The notes below the pieces were generated by a model. That model was not told the DNA's origin. It saw nothing but the letters and a program-made list of their open reading frames with translations, and did no database searches. Shown here piece after piece: positions 40,286 through 51,500 of a DNA stretch of 64,000 bases. The number at the start of each line of letters is the position of its first letter. The first letter of the stretch is position 1. Position numbers and translations under genes: made by a program. The stretch is from Naegleria lovaniensis (lineage: Eukaryota > Heterolobosea > Eutetramitea > Acrasida > Naegleriidae), in the NCBI RefSeq assembly GCF_003324165.1, contig NW_025407832.1:124001-188000 (forward strand), given 5' to 3'.

Positions 40286-43200
40286 ATGATGTGCAACAAT
40301 GACAACAACAAATCGACCTTGTCCTCCGAATTATCGACCTCTACGTTGATTACTGACAGAAATCGAAGATACAAAAGAGAGAGACGACACGAAGGAAACT
40401 CCACTCCATCCAATCATTCTGACAGTGTTCCCAATGATGTCTCCACGATCGTGGAAGGTGATCCCTCCAACTCCACCACATGGAATCAACATCATCATCG
40501 AAAAACCTCTTCAGACCATCACATCCTCATGATCCATAATCATCCTCATGACGCTACTGATGACCATTCCTCATCGTTACTACCTCTTTCATCTCACACC
40601 AAACACACTCATGGATCATTTTCTCACTCGACAACAACAACATTTTCTCCGCAATCATTATCAACATCCTCTTCTCACAACACAACAGGGATCCCACAAC
40701 ACCACAATTTATCATTTTCCAACTCGACCAGTGTGAGCGATCCATTATTATTGACTCGCAACCATGAAGAAAGAGGACAAGTTGTGGAATCTTCTTCTTC
40801 AACAACAATGGACACAAAGGTTTCTCATCATGTTTCGCCACGAAGAAGATTTGCATTGACGACAAGCTCTCCAACATTGAATGGATCTCAAGAATGTCAT
40901 GAATCTAATGAATCATCCAAGCATGTCATGAATAATCATACGGAAAACGCCACATCAACGAGTGGCACCTCATCAGTATTAAAAGATCAACAAGATTCTT
41001 CATCTGTATTGAATAGTAACAATGACTATACTGTTGAGAATGATCCTACTCATTTGAACTCCATTTCTGATTCAATGGTTGAAGACGAACACTCCTCTCG
41101 AGACGAGTTACTCTCAAAAAAGAGAGTTTTTAAAGTTCCCAAAATTAATGTAGGACTCACAACTCGAATTGAAAGTACTGGTTTTGATACGGATCGATTT
41201 GTGACTACTGAGAGAGGCACGACCATAACGAGTAATATGAGTAGTATGAGTAGTAGTAGTAGTAGTAGTAATAATAATCACACGGCACGATCCAGTCGAG
41301 GAGCTTCATTTAAAAAACGATTGGATTCCATGTTGAAAAAAGAAAATCGAGCTGACATTTATATGGCCAATATGCAAGAATTAATCAAAAATTCACAAAA
41401 CAAAATTGGAGAGGAAGTGACAGCGACAGATAAAGATTTTGAGCTCATGAAAGTGATTAATAGAGGAACGGATCGATTATTACACAAAATTTCACTCGAT
41501 GAGACACGTGATGGTGGAGACTCGAATTTGAAAAAGATTGAAGATTCTAATTTTGAATTTGAATATGATACAGATGAAGTGTACATTTTCAGAGACATTG
41601 GAGCAGAATTTAAGCTATTCTGCCCAACAGTCTTTCAACATTTAAGACAATTATTTCGAGTCTCTGAATGGGATTTTAAAAAACAAATGGGATGTCACTG
41701 TGGATCTTATTCACGAGTGGGTACCCCTGGAAAAAGTGGAGCCTTCTTCTTTTTCACATCATCCACGAGTTACTTGTTAAAATCAGTGACCGAGGAAGAG
41801 TTATCGACATCTCTTGAATTACTACCACACTATCACAAACACATCCAAAAGAATCCATATACATTGCTGAGTAATTTTTATTTATTGTTCGAAGTGACAC
41901 TTCGTAATCAGAACAAGTACAGATTTATAGTCATGAACAATATATTTTTCACACCTCTCACCATTCATAGAAAATATGATCTGAAAGGAAGTACAGCTGG
42001 AAGAGTTGCCACAGAAAGTGAACGAAAAAAGAAATCTCCCATCTTGAAAGACAAGGATATTCAACAAGGAGATATCAAACTCAATCTCGATTTAAAGCTT
42101 AATTTTTTTCGAAGACTTGAAAGCGATGTGAGATTCTTACAAGAGAATGACATTATGGATTATTCATTACTGTTGGGTGTTCATAACCATAGTCAACGAA
42201 CGGAAGAAGAGTCAAAAATTATTTCACGACTTCGATTGCCACAGCCAACAGATACCTCATTTAGTGGATGGCAAAGAAATACATGTGCTTCTAGTGACGG
42301 AAAGGAAGTTTACTGTAAGTAATTGAATAGCTCAGTACAATATTGAATATTCTCATCATTATTACTCTAGTTTTTGTAAGTAATGAATAGATCATGATTA
42401 TGCCAATCATTTCACAACATGTTGACAATAACTTGAACAGGGAATTATTGACATTCTTCAAAAATTTAACAATAGAAAACAAGTGGAAAAGATGATGAAA
42501 AATGGTGTACAATCTCTCAAAGCGAAAATTCGAAATGCAACCAAAGAACGAGTCTCTGTTGAAAAGCCATTCAAATATGGACAACGATTTGAAAACTTTT
42601 TGAAAATTCTTTGTTCCACAGTTTCAATCAATGATTTCAAACCAGGAACTCTCAAATCCTACAATCAACGAAAAGACATCTCTGAAGAATTCTATCACTT
42701 GATCATTCGACGGTCACCCAAAGATTTTAAAGCATTCTTTTATCGAGGACTGTTTTACCATAAAATTGGTGATCTTGTCAATGCAGTCGCTGACTTTAGC
42801 AAGAGTATCAAATTGAATCCACAATATGCCAATATTAATTCATATCTATTTCGAGCATTATTATATGTAACAGCTGGAAATTCAATTTTAGAGAAAAAAG
42901 GAGATGAATTACGTTATATCAAGTATGCCAATTTAGCATTCAAAGATTTACAAAAACTCACAGAAATGAATCAATATTGTGCCGATGCTTATTTACTGAG
43001 AGGAATTCTATTTCAATACAAATTTAAATTCCATCTCTTATTTGGAAAAGGAGAACGACCAGTGACAGATTCCATCTCAACTATTACTAGCAATAGTAGT
43101 GCTACATCGACGAGTCATACCCCTAGCAACATCACGACAACAAGTGGTACCATCAAAGAATCTTCTCTGGCTCAATACTTTTACAAAAAGAATTCCATCT

Positions 43201-44381
43201 TTTCCTGTATGGACATTCAACCTCTTACTGACATTTTAAACAGTTTGGGAGACAATATCAAGACATGTAATAATTTTGCCATCACTCGAAACATTTCAGC
43301 ACTCCGTAAAATAATTTATGGACTCGCAGCTGAAAATGAGAGAATTTCATTTTACCCACGAAATAGCAAACAAGCCATTCATATTCGATCAGAGAGTTTG
43401 TTATTGGCTGCTCAGACAGGATCGGTGAGACATAGTGAAGCTCTCTCGATGACGTCATCCAAGACCAAAACATTGGTGGATGAAAATGAAGCCTCTACGG
43501 ATTTGGAAGATCGACAAGAATCCATTCGAGCCATTCTTGAATATGTGAATCATCAGGATGAACCATTGTATCGATTGGCAGAAAGAGATTTTATGAAATG
43601 TCTCGAAATTAATCCTGCTATGGCAGATCCCTATGGATTTCAGAAATTATTACGTCACATTTTAGAAATGGATAGCTTCAATGCCTATGTTCAATTAGGA
43701 TTACTGTATTTGGATTTAAATCGACCCATCGATGCAGAGAAATATTTTACAGAATCGATCAAGAAGTCTGAAAAGAAATCTTTAATGGCTTACTTTTTAC
43801 GAGGTAATATCTATGCACAACGATACTTGTTCCTTCTCGAACAAACCGAACCATTACCACAAAAGGAAAAGATGAATGAATATTTAAACAAGGCCATGGA
43901 AGATTACAAAAAATGTCTCGAAATTGATCCTAATTTCTACAAGGCTTATTTCAATATGGGATTTTTATATCGAATCGATTTTCCAGCAAAATCTGAAGAA
44001 TGTTACAATCGATGTATTGAACTCGTAGAAGGTTATTTCTTTGCCATTTACAATAGAGGTCTACTCTATAAGAATTTCCTTGGTGACAAACAAAAGGCCC
44101 TCACTGATTTCACACAATGTATTTCACTCGATCCACGAAGTACCAATTGTTATATTTTACGAGCAAATACTTATTTGGAAATGGGAGATCGAATTAATGC
44201 AGAACTTGATTTTAAACAAGCCATTTATATTGATTCGAATTGTGCTTCGGCTTATTATTCATTGGCCACTATTTATATGAGTGATGAGGAAAAGTATCGA
44301 TATTACACAAATCAATTCAAACTTTTAACAAAGAATGTGAAAAAGGTGAATGAAGAAATTCCAAGTATTCTTCAATTTTAA
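40286..44381 (+). CDS. Phosphatidylinositol phosphate kinase fused to TPR repeats, three exons including a 5-nt microexon
   Basis: Exon 1 40286-42314, microexon 42371-42375, exon 3 42441-44381; 1324 aa. Residues 1-380 are disordered Ser/His/Thr-rich text. The PIPK domain (about 425-745) shows GKSGAFFFFTSS (G-loop, about 482), the LKSVT lysine, YDLKGS (about 562), MDYSLLLGVH (about 625) and, only after splicing through the microexon, VYFFGIIDILQKFN (677-690), where IID carries the metal-binding Asp. The rest (about 745-1310) holds TPR-like helix pairs (AFFYRGLFYHKIGDLVNAVADFSKSI; ADPYG; YFNMGFLYRIDFPAKSEECYNRCIEL; YNRGLLYKNFLGDKQKALTDFTQCISLDP). It should make PIP2 from PIP at membranes, with the TPRs recruiting partners. 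Type I versus II cannot be settled. Confidence 0.88.
42371..42375 (+). other. 5-nt microexon (TTTTT) in the PIP kinase gene
   Basis: Between exon 1 (ending at 42314, phase 1) and exon 3 (starting GGA at 42441, phase 0) a single intron breaks the frame. The gap holds ATTACTCTAG-TTTTT-GTAAGTAATG: an acceptor and a consensus donor five bases apart. Using both gives two introns (42315-42370, 56 bp; 42376-42440, 65 bp), restores the frame and adds exactly the two Phe expected before GIIDIL. Confidence 0.8.
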
Positions 44382-44442
44382 TGTAATACATAAATCACGA
44401 CTTCTCTCAATAATATGTTCTTGATCGAGTATGGGTGCTTTT

Positions 44443-44472
44443 GGGAATTCAATTTCCAACCACCTTTCAACC
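44443..44472 (+). repeat. Possible left inverted repeat of the MULE
   Basis: Starts GGGAATTCAATTTCCA; pairs with 46780-46811 with a few mismatches and two single-base gaps. Confidence 0.5.
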
Positions 44473-44565
44473 AACACTTTGAAATGATCTATTTTCGGAT
44501 TATAAATATCAAAACAAGGAATGTGATTTCGAAACATTCCACACAAAAAAAAATTCAACAACAAC

Positions 44566-46650
44566 ATGTTACACAATACAATCACCCCAACAACAATGGA
44601 ATACGACGACACGGTCGAAATCGATCCTGTTTTTGAAGAAGAAGCACATGATACAAACTCCGAAGATGAATTTGATAAGCTTGGTTTGCTCACTGATGTA
44701 TGTAATTCTAAGCCATCAATTGTAGAAGGAGATAATTATTTACAAATGGATGGTAAAATGATCAACTTGAAAGAAAATGAATATATCATTCCGAGAGAAA
44801 GTGTTCACAAAGTAACAACGAATCAACAACAATTGAGATTTAATAATTATTTCTACAGCAAGCACAAAACATTTGCGCACTGCATTACCTACAAGTGCAA
44901 TTTTTATAAATCTAGAAAATGTGCTGCTCGAATAAGATATTATCCTGATATTGATACATTTATACATGTTGCATCACACAGTGATCATGCTCCACCTCAT
45001 ATTGAAAAAAGTCAACCTCAAAAGATTTCGGAGGAAAGAAGAAAGGAATTATTTGAATACATCAAAGCAAACACAAATATAAGATCAAGTCAACAAATTG
45101 CAGAAAATTTAAACAACAAGCTATCAAAAGAAGAACTGAGAGATCATCGATTGATCATCACCAAAGAGGATGTTAAAGAAATGAAAAAGAAATTCTACAC
45201 TGAACGGATTGAATGTTTACAAGATTTGTACATCAGACAAGATTTATCATGTACAAAATCTCAAGATCAGTTTGTAAGATGGGTACAAGGTTTTCCACAT
45301 TTCCTTCTTATTTATGGATCTAACTATCAAATTAATATCTTAAAAGAAGTGACTGAGGAAGATCAAATTTATATTGATGGAACTTTTGACGTGTGTCCTA
45401 AAGGTTGCGAACAAATGATTACCATTCATGTGAGGAAAAAGGGAAAGGATGCTGCTGTTCCTGTTTTATTCATTTTCGCACAAGAAAAGTCAGAAACATT
45501 CGATACATACTTGTGGATGGTGATTGCAAACTTCCTTGTACCTGAATTATTGCAAGTTCGAAAATTATTTATTGCTTGTGATTTTGATCAAGCGATGCAC
45601 AACGCTCTTAGAATTATTTTCCCAGATGTAGAAATTGTGGGATGTCAATTCCATCTCTGGCAAGCAGTGTCAAGATGGATAAAAAGAGAATTACCTGCAC
45701 ACAATCCACTACGAAATAGAGAACTTCGTAAGACCTTTAAATCAGAACTAAAATTCCTTGCACGAACTATAATGACTGAACAAATGTTCAACATCAAAAA
45801 GGAGGAATTTTTAGCAACATGGAGAAGTGTTGCAGGTGAAAAGCTGTGGAGGTATCTTGTTAGAACTTGGTTTGGAGACTCGTCCACTAATGCACTATTT
45901 GCTCCAAACATTTGGGCTCTTGCATTCAAGTCAAGAATACAAGATTTAGATTTGACAAATACTCACGCTGAAATATTTCATTCTCGTTTACATGTAAAAT
46001 TTGCAAGCAGACCTGAACTAAAAAGATCAGTGAATATTCTGCAAGAACTTGAATGTGAGATAATGAATATTGAAATTGCTAACAAAGAAAAGAAATTGAC
46101 TTCAATTCGAGCGCTACCTCCTGACAATACTATCAATAATGTCAAAAAGAGAGCCAATCCATTCAGTGAGTTGCAACTTGTAAATAATGACAAGTCCAAG
46201 AAAAAGAAAATTACATTTTCAAACATTTCAAACACACCATCGATAGCACTTTCTGCCACCAATACTACAAAGAATCAGTCTATTAGAAATATTACACTTC
46301 CGAATGAGTCTGTTTCACCTGAATCATCCAACACAAATCAACATTCATCATATCCAAATAGTACTCCAAACACTTCCAATACCAATTGGATTTTCGATAG
46401 GTACAACCCTAACCAGCCAAAGAAAAGAGGAAGAACAACAAAATCAACACCAAATCAACCTTCTCAATCTGCGACTTGTTCAACAACACCAAATCAAACT
46501 TTATCAGTGAAGATGGTAACTATACCTGCATTCCTTCCACCTTTGCAGCAACCTCTGTTTCCTCAATACCCACCATATCCTCAATATTTGTTGAATCCTC
46601 AATTTCCTCTATTCATCCCAACCAACAATATTATAATCAAACAACAATGA
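44566..46650 (+). CDS. MULE transposase with FLYWCH-type zinc finger
   Basis: 694 aa from ATG 44566 (ATG 44596, MEYDDTVEID, is the alternative). An acidic start leads to a FLYWCH/WRKY-GCM1-like zinc finger (about 92-141: YFYSKHKTFAHC, C111, C119, HSDH), the usual DNA-binding part of these proteins. The MULE catalytic domain has D271 (YIDGTFDVCP), D339 (IACDFDQAM, 68 residues on, the usual spacing), the C-x2-H of CQFHLWQ (360-363) and E469 (NTHAEIFHS). All three acidic residues are present, so catalysis is possible. The C-terminal 170 residues are Asn/Pro/Ser/Gln-rich with a KKKK patch. It could be an active transposase or a domesticated FAR1/FLYWCH-type regulator; the flanking inverted repeats favour the first. 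Confidence 0.88.
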   Translation: MLHNTITPTTMEYDDTVEIDPVFEEEAHDTNSEDEFDKLGLLTDVCNSKPSIVEGDNYLQMDGKMINLKENEYIIPRESVHKVTTNQQQLRFNNYFYSKHKTFAHCITYKCNFYKSRKCAARIRYYPDIDTFIHVASHSDHAPPHIEKSQPQKISEERRKELFEYIKANTNIRSSQQIAENLNNKLSKEELRDHRLIITKEDVKEMKKKFYTERIECLQDLYIRQDLSCTKSQDQFVRWVQGFPHFLLIYGSNYQINILKEVTEEDQIYIDGTFDVCPKGCEQMITIHVRKKGKDAAVPVLFIFAQEKSETFDTYLWMVIANFLVPELLQVRKLFIACDFDQAMHNALRIIFPDVEIVGCQFHLWQAVSRWIKRELPAHNPLRNRELRKTFKSELKFLARTIMTEQMFNIKKEEFLATWRSVAGEKLWRYLVRTWFGDSSTNALFAPNIWALAFKSRIQDLDLTNTHAEIFHSRLHVKFASRPELKRSVNILQELECEIMNIEIANKEKKLTSIRALPPDNTINNVKKRANPFSELQLVNNDKSKKKKITFSNISNTPSIALSATNTTKNQSIRNITLPNESVSPESSNTNQHSSYPNSTPNTSNTNWIFDRYNPNQPKKRGRTTKSTPNQPSQSATCSTTPNQTLSVKMVTIPAFLPPLQQPLFPQYPPYPQYLLNPQFPLFIPTNNIIIKQQ

Positions 46651-46779
46651 CAAACCAAACTAACGCAACCATAGCTCCTCCAGGTTTAAGATGAAAATGG
46701 TAAATTGTAAATAGGATGGAAATTTTCGTAATTTCGAGTAGTATTATTTAAATATTGTCATTTCAATGTTCAAGTTGAA

Positions 46780-46811
46780 GGGTGAACAGGTGGAGTGGAA
46801 ATTAAACTCCC
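46780..46811 (-). repeat. Possible right inverted repeat of the MULE
   Basis: On the minus strand it starts GGGAGTTTAATTTCCA. It ends 59 bp before the start codon of the ankyrin gene and overlaps that gene's presumed promoter. Confidence 0.5.
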
Positions 46812-46870
46812 GTCGTTTTTGGCACTTCTTCATTTGCAAATTGATTAAATGCAATGTAGTACAACAAAAA

Positions 46871-47980
46871 ATGTTTCAAACAACAACACCTCAATCCAAC
46901 ATGCTGCAAGATCCAAATCAGCAGTCACAACCACAATCCTTCATGAATAACATCAACACCATCACTCCCGAAGATTCCGAAACTGCCATGAATTTATTAT
47001 CAATGGCAACTTCCAATCCACAACCATTAATGAACGGAAATTTGAATGAAACAAGACAAGATCAAGCCAGTGTTGCAGAATCATCTTCTTTGGCTAGATC
47101 CACGGAACCACAGACAACCCTTCAACAACAACAAACAGATATGGACATTCTATTATCATTGATGATGGCTTGTCGGAGTGGAGATTTGGAAGAGGTGAAA
47201 AGATGTGTGAGTACGGGACGAGTGGATTTTAATGCACATGATCCGAAAAGTATTTATGGAGTATGTGTTTTCGATGATCAAAAATTATTATTTAAATTGA
47301 AATTTATATTTGATCTTTGAAAATTTTTATTTATTGAAATTCATAATTGAAACAATTTTAGAATGTTTGTATTTCATTGTTGTATTAAAATTGTAAAAAC
47401 TCACATGCTCATGCAAGACACCTCTAATGAAAGCCATTTCAAACGGTCATTTGGATATAGTTTCCTATTTGTTAGATGCAGGAGCAGATGTCACAACCAT
47501 GAGTTGGGATAAGGATTCTGTAAGTTTTAGCTTTCGAATTAATTGGAATCACTCAAGATCCAAAACAACTATTTAATAGTCAGCCCTCCATTTAGCCATT
47601 GAAAAGAAAGATCTTGAAATGGTAAAATTATTATTGCATTCTGGAAAGGGTAGGTTTGTAAAAGACGTGATTTTGTGTCAAAATTAATACAACACATGAT
47701 TGTGCAGTTGACAAGGAATGTAAAAATGGTGTATGTACATTTCATTTCGAAATATTTCATACTATTTGAAAAATATTTTCAGCACGGAGAAACAGCTGTT
47801 GAATATGCCATTCGGCAAGGGAGTGTCACAATTGCTGATTATGTAAAACAGTATGATCATGACAAGTATTTGAATTCGAGAAGAAACGAAGCCTTAAAGA
47901 GAAGTGAAAATCAAGTGATGGCTGATGCAGAATCACCATTTCAACAAGCTTCTTTTTATCCAATGAAAAAGCGCAAATAG
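46871..47980 (+). CDS. Ankyrin-repeat protein, five exons
   Basis: Exons 46871-47260, 47418-47519, 47580-47649, 47708-47730 (23 nt) and 47783-47980 join to 260 aa. The start is the ATG at 46871 in an AAAAATG context; an upstream in-frame ATG (46766) reads through the MULE end and is unlikely. After a Gln/Asn-rich leader come three to four ankyrin units: LLSLMMACRSGDLEEVKRCVSTGRVDFNAHD; YG-TPLMKAISNGHLDIVSYLLDAGADVTT; SALHLAIEKKDLEMVKLLLHSGK; HGETAVEYAIRQGSVTIADYV. Introns fall inside or between repeats, and every junction keeps the TPLxxA/ExAxxxG pattern, which supports the splice model. It ends MKKRK, a possible nuclear signal. Partners unknown. Confidence 0.82.
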
Positions 47981-48539
47981 TATCAAACGATTGAAATACA
48001 ATTGAGAAAGTGACAGAAATTTCAACTAAATGTTATTGAAGGTGAAAAAAGGTTTTGATGTGGCAAGTCCTATTGAAATTATAAAGAACCGTAAATCTTT
48101 ACAATAAAATTTCGGACAAGGCAGCTGCGAAAACAGTATCATGTTATTTGCATTCGCAATTATGTCTAGTAGAGTTGTGTAGTTTTTGAAAATGTGTTTA
48201 ATAGGAATTGTTTTGAAACTCTTTCATGTTATGTTGGTCCAGACCTTGTTAGTTGAGCAGCCAAAAATTTTTTCTTCGCCCGAGAGAATCTCTTTTCCTC
48301 GTGATTATCATCATGATTTAACAATCTCACTCTCTACAAACATGTGTATTCCAAGAATCAAAATTCAGTCAAATCTGCTCACTTCCATTAGCACTTTACT
48401 GTTTGGTGACAAGACCTTACCTAATCTTCCAAAATCTCGTGCTATTTATTGACAGGTAGCTTGGCATGTAAAATCTTTTTAACTTGCAACAAGCTACCAA
48501 CACTTTTACATCATTCTCAAAAAAACATCAACACTCAAA
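47981..48539. other. Intergenic between ankyrin gene and G8-domain gene
   Basis: 559 bp without a supported gene. An 88-codon frame (48186-48452) has no family likeness. Presumed 3' end of the ankyrin gene and promoter of the next gene. Confidence 0.4.
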
Positions 48540-51500
48540 ATGTTGAACTCAAGTTCTCCATTCGTTGCGCGATGGTGGTTGTTAGCATTGATTCTCCTCT
48601 CGCTATTAATGATGAGCATGTCTTTTGTGCATGCACAGACATGTCCTCATCAAGCCACTGGTTTGATTCCTTTTCACACGCTCGCAGGTGCCAATGTTTT
48701 GAATGGAAATGTTGTCATTTCACAACAATCGGTTCTTTTGAATGCATCTCCAAGTGTGCGACTTCGCTCCATTACTATTCAATCTGGAGGTTCATTGATC
48801 TTTGATAATGTGAACTTAAATCTCAATGTGTCATTCATTCGTGTGGAATCTGGAGCAAAGTTTATCATGGGTAGTTCAACATGTCCTATTACTTCCAAGA
48901 TTGTCATTACGTTCTTTGGTCCTCGTGTGGATGCTTCTGTCCATGATTTGGGTTTAGATCCTTTTGATGGTTCCAAATTAGGAAGTAAGGGAATTGCATT
49001 CTTGTCAGGTTCTAGAGTTGAGATTTTTGGACAAGTGACTTCAACACCTCGTTCATGGACTCAACTTGCAAAATCTGTCAATAAGGGATCTAAAACTATT
49101 GATTTGAAACAAGCAGTCTCTGGATGGAGTGTTGGTGATTCGGTCGTTGTGGCAAGTACTGATTTTGGAGAAGTCTATGATAAAGCACAAGTGAAGAATG
49201 AATCGTTGAAGTGGGCCGCTGGTGTTCCACTCCCTGATCAGAGTGAGGTAAGTGTTGTTGTTGTTGTGGTGGTTTTGTTATTGAACTAGATGCATGTGAA
49301 ATTTCTAACATTGAAAACCGAAGGAAAGGAAAATTGCACAAATTCTCAATGGTGGAAAAACTCTCGTCTTGAACGCACCTCTCAATTATTTCCATTATGC
49401 CAGTAACGGAAGATATGGTTCTGTTCATGCCAAAATGAGTGCTGAAGTTGGTTTGTTGAGTCGTAAAATTGTGTTCCAAGGAGATGAATCCAGTGAGGTT
49501 TCACAATTTGGTGGTCACATGATTATTCGTTTAGTGGAATCGTTCAAAGTTCAGGGACTCGAGATTCGTCGTTTCGGCCAACAAGGTATGATGGGAAGAT
49601 ATTCATTGCATGTAAGTTGTAGTGTTCAATCGGATGCACTATTTTGATAATTCTGAAATTTCTAAAACCTAGTTCCACTTGCTCGGAAATAAGGCTGCAA
49701 AATCTCCACTTGGAACTGACTATTTTGTCAAACATTGCTCCATTCATCATAGTTATCAGAGATGTATTGCCGTGCATGATACCAATTACGTTTCCATTCA
49801 GAACAATGTTTGTTTTGATGCGTATGGACATGCTTACTTTTTGGAAGATGGTTCTGAAGTTGGAAACGAATTCATTTCCAATTTGGGAATTCGTGCAAAA
49901 CCTGTCGCTAAAGAACTCACAGATAGAATTTTGATTCCTTCCGATTCAGATGTGAGTGTCTTTTGGATAACCAATCCAAATAATACTTTCATTGGTAATC
50001 ATGCTGTTGGAGGTAAATTTGGTTTTTGGTTCGCCATGCCAACCTTCCCGTAAGTAGTTTGATTCGTAAGTGACAATTTCTGACAGATTTCACATACAGA
50101 ACTGGTTTGAGCGCAAAAAGATATGCACCTGGATCGATCAATCCAAGATCAGCACCTCCTAAACCATTTGATCAAAACGTGGCTCATAGTTCAGGAGGAA
50201 ATGGTCTCCACATTGATGATATGCAAAGAGCAGATGGTACTTCAGAGCAAGCGGGTTATTCTCCTTCTTCTGGTAGCGCTCTGTATACTAATTTCCTTGC
50301 ATATAAGAACAGAGTTTGGGGAGTATGGTAAGTTTGTTTGTGAGAATCTCAATGTTCATGACATGGTTGGAATTGGTGACATGTTGTTGTCAACAATATT
50401 AATAATTTTCACAACACAGGGCAAGAGGTACTCTCAGATTCCATAGCTTGTATTTGAGTGATAATCGTGTCGCAGCAAATACTCCTCCATCTGGACCAAC
50501 TCTCATTGAGGACAGTATCATGGTGGGTGAATCCGACAACGTTGGTGAATACACATTCAGACCCACTGTGGATAAAGGAAATCGAACACGACCCTTCCTC
50601 AATCCTATCACCACGAATCGTGACATCATTTCAGGTTTTCAAACCTATGACAATGGTGGTCCAAATTATTTGATCAATGTTACTTTCGTTAATTTCACAA
50701 CCACTGAATTTAGCTATGGAGGTGCCTTGTCAGGTCTTCACAACAATTTCAAGCATCAAACTCGTAATCGATACAAATCACTCAAATATATCAATGCCAA
50801 TGAGGTGATTCTATTCCCAAATCCAGCTCCCTATGATAACCATAAAGGAATTGCATTCATGGATGTCGATGGCTCCACAACAGGACTCTTACCTGGAGGT
50901 TGGATTGTAGCCAATGAAAGTATCATGTTATTCGACAAGTGTATTGGAGTCCGTGATTGGAATGCCCATGTATGTCCACTTTTTGGAGAAGGTTATGCTC
51001 AGTTACGAGTGACGAATCCCAATCCAACTGCAATGAATGTCACTGGTCGAGATGGTGTTCAACACAAAGAATTACTGAACGTGTATGATCGCTCAGTAAG
51101 AATGGTGGTTCATGACATGTTGAGAGATGGCTCTCGTGTCAGTCAAGTGAAAGGAGGTTATGCAGGAGGTTCCTTTTTCCTTCAATCCAACCTCATGACT
51201 CGTGGTTTGTATAGTATTCGTTGGAATTATGATACTCCAACACCAAATTCATTGAAATTCCAATTAGATTCGAGTGTCGTTGGAGATTGGATCCTGTTGG
51301 CAGTTCAATATCCACCAAGTACTGTGTTTGAGGTGCAATTCACACAGAATGGAGTGGAAACCAACATGACACGTGCTTCTTCATTGGCGACTGTCATGAG
51401 TGACGCAAAATCGTATTACTATTATGACTCGACCACTGAACACTTGTTTTTGAAGGTACAAAATTACTATTCGAGAATTGGATATAGAGAATATTTTGGT

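Larger units (their letters stand above)
44443..46811 (+). mobile_element. Probable Mutator-like element (MULE) with imperfect inverted repeats
   Basis: The MULE transposase gene is flanked by stretches that match in inverted orientation: 44443-44472, starting GGGAATTCAATTTCCA, and 46780-46811 read on the minus strand, starting GGGAGTTTAATTTCCA, about 26 of 32 aligned positions with two 1-bp gaps. The 9 bp outside (GGTGCTTTT left, GTCGTTTTT right) agree at 6 of 9 positions; MULEs make 9-bp target duplications, so this could be a decayed one. The ends are less convincing than those of elements 1 and 2. The element fills the gap between the PIP kinase stop (61 bp away) and the ankyrin gene start (59 bp away). 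Confidence 0.6.

Noticed and set aside
42315-42440. A single intron from 42315 to 42440 in the PIP kinase gene
   Set aside because: It joins phase 1 to phase 0, hits a stop at once and drops two residues of the conserved block; the microexon model solves all three.
46766-46870. Upstream ATG extending the ankyrin protein by 35 residues
   Set aside because: The added text reads through the inverted repeat of the MULE and is unlike the rest of the protein; ATG 46871 has the usual A-rich leader.
48186-48452. 88-codon frame before the G8 gene
   Set aside because: The frame opens without a good ATG, has no family likeness and lies in the expected promoter region.
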